The notes under the pieces: model-generated | Database searches by the model: none | What the model was told of the DNA's origin: nothing | The model's input: only the letters and a program-made list of their open reading frames with translations | Part shown: piece by piece, positions 61,384-64,000 of the stretch | How positions within the stretch are numbered: position 1 is the first letter of the stretch | Layout of the letters: each line of letters starts with the position of its first letter | Assembly (NCBI GenBank): GCA_033851955.1 | Contig: JAWSVK010000001.1 | Span: forward strand, 124,001 to 188,000 | Origin: Profundibacter sp033851955 | GTDB lineage: Bacteria; Pseudomonadota; Alphaproteobacteria; Rhodobacterales; Rhodobacteraceae | Length of the DNA stretch: 64,000 nucleotides | Reading direction: 5' to 3' | Program-made: the position numbers and the translations under genes

Positions 61384-62064
61384 ATGAGCATCGAAGACTT
61401 AAAAACCCGCATCCGTGGCATCAGCGTTGGCCTGTTTGCCGCCGATCTTGGCAACCTGCGCCGTGCCGCACAAAATGTGGCCGAGTGGGACTGCAAGGTC
61501 TTGCATTTTGACGTGATGGACGGGGTGTTCGTGCCGCATATGATGGGCGGGCCCGGTTTTGTGGCGGCGATGGATGTTGGCATGGTGCGCGACGTGCATC
61601 TGCTGGTGCAAAACCCCGCTGATCACGTAGACAGCTACATCAAAGCTGGCGCCGACATGATCACGATCCATGCAGAATCCGACAATGCTGCGGCGGCGAT
61701 TGAGCGCATCAAAGCCACTGATCGCCCTGTTTTAGCTGGGCTTGCTCTCATGCCCGGCACCACACTGGAAGAGGCCGCACCGCTGTTGGCGCTGGACCCT
61801 GACATGATCTTGGTTCTGTCGTTTGACCCACGCGGCAGCCTGCCTGTTGACATCACATCGACCTGTGCACGTGTGACGGAACTGCGCCGTCTTGCCCCCA
61901 ATGCCGTGCTGATTTTCGACGGTGGCGTGACCCGTGAAAGCATCCCCGAAATCGCCGCCTGTGCGCCCGACATCGTGGTCAGCGGCAGCGCCGTTCTGGG
62001 CGCCAAGAAACCCAAACGCGCCTATACCTTACTGGTCAAGGCGCTTGAATCACCAACCCCCTAA
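61384..62064 (+). CDS. ribulose-phosphate 3-epimerase-family protein (LsrE-like position)
   Basis: ATG 61384, with AGGA 9 bases upstream, gives 226 residues. The TIM-barrel epimerase motifs are HFDVMDGVFVPHMMGG (40-55), HLLVQNPADHVDSYI, ITIHAESDN, VLSFDPRG and FDGGVTRESIPE. Metal-binding His and Asp residues are in place. As a catabolic paralogue inside the island it occupies the place that the RPE-like gene lsrE holds in Salmonella lsr clusters. The true substrate may be a modified ketopentose phosphate. Confidence 0.85.
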   Translation: MSIEDLKTRIRGISVGLFAADLGNLRRAAQNVAEWDCKVLHFDVMDGVFVPHMMGGPGFVAAMDVGMVRDVHLLVQNPADHVDSYIKAGADMITIHAESDNAAAAIERIKATDRPVLAGLALMPGTTLEEAAPLLALDPDMILVLSFDPRGSLPVDITSTCARVTELRRLAPNAVLIFDGGVTRESIPEIAACAPDIVVSGSAVLGAKKPKRAYTLLVKALESPTP

Positions 62065-62087
62065 CCTTTCAGACTGGAAAATCCCCC

Positions 62088-62969
62088 ATGGCAGATATTG
62101 ATGACATCAAAGACGGCAAAGATTTTGGCCTCGACACGCCCCAAGACAAACAAGGCTTTTTCTTAAAGGGGGCCGCGAATTATGATTGGGGCATCAAGAA
62201 CCGGATGAGCCGGATTTTCAATCCGGTGTCGGGACGCACCGTGATGTTGGCCTTTGATCATGGCTACTTTCAGGGGCCAACAAAGGGGTTGGAGCGGATT
62301 GATCTGAACATTCTACCGCTGGCAGAACATGCAGATGTGTTGATGTGCACCCGTGGGATTTTACGCTCGGTGATCCCGCCAACCGTGACCAAACCGATTG
62401 TGATGCGAGCCTCGGCGGGCAACTCGATTCTGTCAGAAATGTCGAATGAGACCATTGGCGTCGATATTGACGACGCGGTGCGCATGGGCGTCGCGGCGAT
62501 GGCGGCGCAGGTCTATATCGGGGCCGAATATGAGCATAAATCTATCACCAACGTCATCAAACTGATCGACAGCGGTATGAAGGTTGGCATTCCAACATTG
62601 GCCGTCACTGGTGTTGGCAAAGAAATGACGCGGGATGCGCGTTATTTTGGGCTGGCCACACGCATTGCTGCCGAAATCGGCTCGCATTACGTCAAAAGCT
62701 ATTTCATCGAAGAAGGGTTTGAGAAGGTTGTGGCGGGTTGCCCCGTGCCGATCGTGATTGCAGGTGGCAAGAAATTGCCTGAATTGGAAGCACTGGATAT
62801 GGCGTTTCGGGCTGTGGACCAAGGGGCTGCGGGCGTCGATATGGGGCGCAACATTTTCCAGTCCGATGCGCCGATTGCAATGATCAAAGCGGTTTCAAAA
62901 GTGGTGCATGAATTGATGCCAGCAAACCAAGCTTACGAAATGTATAATGATTTGAAATCAGAGGGATAG
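62088..62969 (+). CDS. lsrF: LsrF-type 3-hydroxy-5-phosphonooxypentane-2,4-dione thiolase
   Basis: The protein has 293 residues and, from memory, aligns over its length with E. coli LsrF, including ADIDDIKDGKDFG at the N-terminus, VMLAFDHGYFQGPTKGLER (52-70), VLMCTRGILRSV (84-95) and PIVIAGGKKLPELEAL. The Schiff-base lysine is Lys203 in YVKSYFIEEGFE, matching E. coli Lys203. LsrF transfers the acetyl group of the AI-2 breakdown product to CoA, leaving DHAP. No LsrK or LsrG is present here, so it may instead act on a product of the MtnK-MtnA route. Confidence 0.92.
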   Translation: MADIDDIKDGKDFGLDTPQDKQGFFLKGAANYDWGIKNRMSRIFNPVSGRTVMLAFDHGYFQGPTKGLERIDLNILPLAEHADVLMCTRGILRSVIPPTVTKPIVMRASAGNSILSEMSNETIGVDIDDAVRMGVAAMAAQVYIGAEYEHKSITNVIKLIDSGMKVGIPTLAVTGVGKEMTRDARYFGLATRIAAEIGSHYVKSYFIEEGFEKVVAGCPVPIVIAGGKKLPELEALDMAFRAVDQGAAGVDMGRNIFQSDAPIAMIKAVSKVVHELMPANQAYEMYNDLKSEG

Positions 62970-62993
62970 AGTTACCAACTGTTGTATTTTTGT

Positions 62994-63020
62994 GGGCGGC
63001 TCTTTGGGGTCGCCCTTTTT
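62994..63020 (+). terminator. intrinsic terminator after lsrF
   Basis: GGGCGGC (62994-63000) pairs with GTCGCCC (63009-63015), 7 bp with one G-T and an 8-base loop, followed by TTTTT (63016-63020). It ends the importer-epimerase-lsrF operon. Confidence 0.85.
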
Positions 63021-63269
63021 CTTGCTCAGGGCTAGTTATTGCGCTTTCCAATTACCTTGAGTTGAGGATATATAGCAAGTTGACGTTAGGTCAAAAGCAT
63101 TCCCCATTTCATTGGGCGATGTTCTAGCCTTAGATGAACTTGGTCGTTCTAACCTAAAGTTTAGGTTTTGAAAGAATATAGATTTGCTTTGTGAAAGCAC
63201 CACGACTAGATCGAGTAAACGCGTTTTTCAGTTTTATTGAACCACAACCATTCCGGAGGGATGCTGAAG
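63021..63269. other. AT-rich intergenic region with two perfect palindromes
   Basis: With the terminator this fills the 300 bases after lsrF. TTGAC-N5-GTCAA (63080-63094) resembles the half-sites of the island's operators. AACCTAAA-G-TTTAGGTT (63151-63167) is a perfect 17-bp palindrome, more likely a protein site than a hairpin because of the one-base loop. GGAGGG at 63255-63260 serves the next gene. I see no ORF. Confidence 0.5.
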
Positions 63270-63632
63270 TTGTCTTTTTTCCATCCCAATTTGACCATCC
63301 TTGTTGTTGGCAATACAGATCAATTCCTGTCGGCCAAGCCCAAATTGCCAGCCTGCAGCGACACGCTATTTTGCGTCATCGGTGATTTGACACCTGCGTT
63401 TTTAGAAAAGCACAAACCAAATGTGGTTTTGTCACCTCTTGTGACCTCGCAGCATGACATCCTTGAATTGGCGATCGTACTGGACCGGTTGAATTTTGAG
63501 GGGCAATTCAGGGTTCTCGTCGCCCCCTTGCCCAATCCAGAGGTCATTTTGAGCGAAGTCCGGTTTGAATGTCCGGCGTTGGATTTTGATTTGATCACAG
63601 TTCAAACCGATCCTGATCTGAAAAGCGTCTAA
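63270..63632 (+). CDS. small conserved-looking protein of unknown function
   Basis: With TTG 63270, 9 bases after GGAGGG, the protein has 120 residues and begins MSFFHPNLTILVVGNTD. ATG 63261 abuts the ribosome site and a TTG at 63237 is also open, so the start is uncertain. The sequence alternates hydrophobic strands and helices (LTILVVG, TLFCVIGDL, NVVLSPLVTSQHD, FRVLVAPLPNPEVIL), suggestive of a small Rossmann- or flavodoxin-like alpha/beta fold, possibly receiver-like. It is convergent with the CueR-like gene, overlapping by four bases. I do not recognise a family. Confidence 0.6.
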   Translation: MSFFHPNLTILVVGNTDQFLSAKPKLPACSDTLFCVIGDLTPAFLEKHKPNVVLSPLVTSQHDILELAIVLDRLNFEGQFRVLVAPLPNPEVILSEVRFECPALDFDLITVQTDPDLKSV

Positions 63633-64000
63633 CTCTCACCTGCCGAAAAACTGTTCAATATCGGACAATCAGGCCGGTTGTCACCACGGCATTCTTTGGC
63701 GACACGGGCCAATTCATCGCGCAAGGTGTTCAATTCATTCAGCTTGTGATCAATCTGCTCTAAGCGTTTAAGCGCCATAGCTTTAACGTCGCGGCTGCTG
63801 CGGGATTGGTCCTGATAGAGGCTCAGCAATTCACGGCAATCCGTGATCGAAAAATCAAAAGCACGTGCACGGCGGATAAAATTCAGTTTGCTGATTTCTG
63901 CAGCGCCATAGATCCGGTATCCGGCGTCAGAGCGCCCCATGGGGTCGACCAATCCAATGTCCGCATAATAGCGCACGGTTTTCACCGGTAGACCTGATTC
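63629..64000 (-). CDS. cueR: MerR-family copper-responsive regulator, N-terminus cut off by window edge
   Basis: The minus-strand frame is open to the window edge, with ESGLPVKTVRYYADIGLV visible at its start, so the first helix of the MerR DNA-binding domain is missing. Wing residues RSDAGYRIYG, a dimerisation helix (about 80-110) and the C-terminal metal loop C-x7-C (CRGDNRPDC) followed by PILNSF are present. That loop matches CueR/HmrR Cu(I) sensors. An internal Met at 63985 is not the true start. Copper exporters or oxidases would be expected outside the window. Confidence 0.87.
   Translation of the reverse strand, partial: ESGLPVKTVRYYADIGLVDPMGRSDAGYRIYGAAEISKLNFIRRARAFDFSITDCRELLSLYQDQSRSSRDVKAMALKRLEQIDHKLNELNTLRDELARVAKECRGDNRPDCPILNSFSAGES

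Noticed and set aside
53932..62969. A complete AI-2 (lsr) operon
   Set aside because: LsrF, an LsrR-like regulator and an LsrA/C-like transporter are present, but LsrK (FGGY kinase), LsrG and a second permease are missing and the binding protein is not close to LsrB.

Overview
The window reads as chromosomal DNA of an alphaproteobacterium, most likely a marine Rhodobacteraceae (Roseobacter group). The evidence is the set of families: a PmtA-type phosphatidylethanolamine N-methyltransferase, an OlsB ornithine-lipid acyltransferase, a NAD-type formate dehydrogenase with fused NuoE-NuoF, an MttB-superfamily methyltransferase and aerobic-style cobalamin genes. Genes are dense, often overlap as ATGA or TGATG, and most are ordinary core or accessory metabolism. 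I saw no rRNA, tRNA, CRISPR array or insertion sequence.

Region 1 (1-14.96 kb): a truncated reductive-dehalogenase-like iron-sulfur protein and an HNH nuclease; a compact minus-strand run cbiD-cobK-alkA-like-two tandem esterases; a TetR/DUF1772 divergent pair with a duplicated palindromic operator; cobA and cobB; an MFS transporter, an HExxH protein and diaminopropionate ammonia-lyase; then a phytoene-synthase-like protein, a membrane-anchored hydrolase and citramalate synthase. Region 2 (15.0-18.5 kb): cysS, whose 3' two thirds look lower in GC than its 5' end, a secreted HExxH protein and a 2OG-Fe(II) oxygenase-like protein.

Region 3 (18.5-32.3 kb) is the standout. On the minus strand, one apparent operon runs CPBP-family membrane protein, radical SAM/SPASM enzyme, two giant acidic repeat proteins (961 and 1147 aa), an HlyD-like adaptor, a C39-peptidase/ABC-exporter-like membrane protein with no visible ATPase domain, and another polytopic membrane protein. 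Both repeat proteins begin with a double-glycine-type leader, continue with hundreds of [D/N]-E-x tripeptides, and end in a nearly identical four-cysteine box. This looks like a RiPP-like maturation and export system for very large polyanionic proteins. I know of no described system with this combination.

Region 4 (32.6-46.7 kb) is rich in membrane-lipid genes: eptA-dgkA-psd-pssA in one operon, with pmtA and olsB nearby, plus PLP enzymes, a PEP mutase-family lyase, a TPM-domain protein, an MttB-family methyltransferase, a NIPSNAP/ArsR pair and an ABC-F ATPase. Region 5 (46.8-51.7 kb) holds msrB and formate dehydrogenase.

Region 6 (51.9-63.0 kb) is a catabolic island. A bifunctional class II aldolase/short-chain dehydrogenase, a SorC/LsrR-type regulator, MtnA and MtnK are combined with a complete sugar ABC importer, an epimerase and a clear LsrF homologue. 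The parts of the 5-deoxyribose/methylthioribose salvage route (kinase, isomerase, aldolase to DHAP) are joined to parts of the AI-2 degradation route. Two divergent promoter regions carry the same TTGACA/TGTCAA palindromic half-sites, suggesting one regulator controls the island. The window ends with a small unknown protein and a truncated CueR-like copper regulator.
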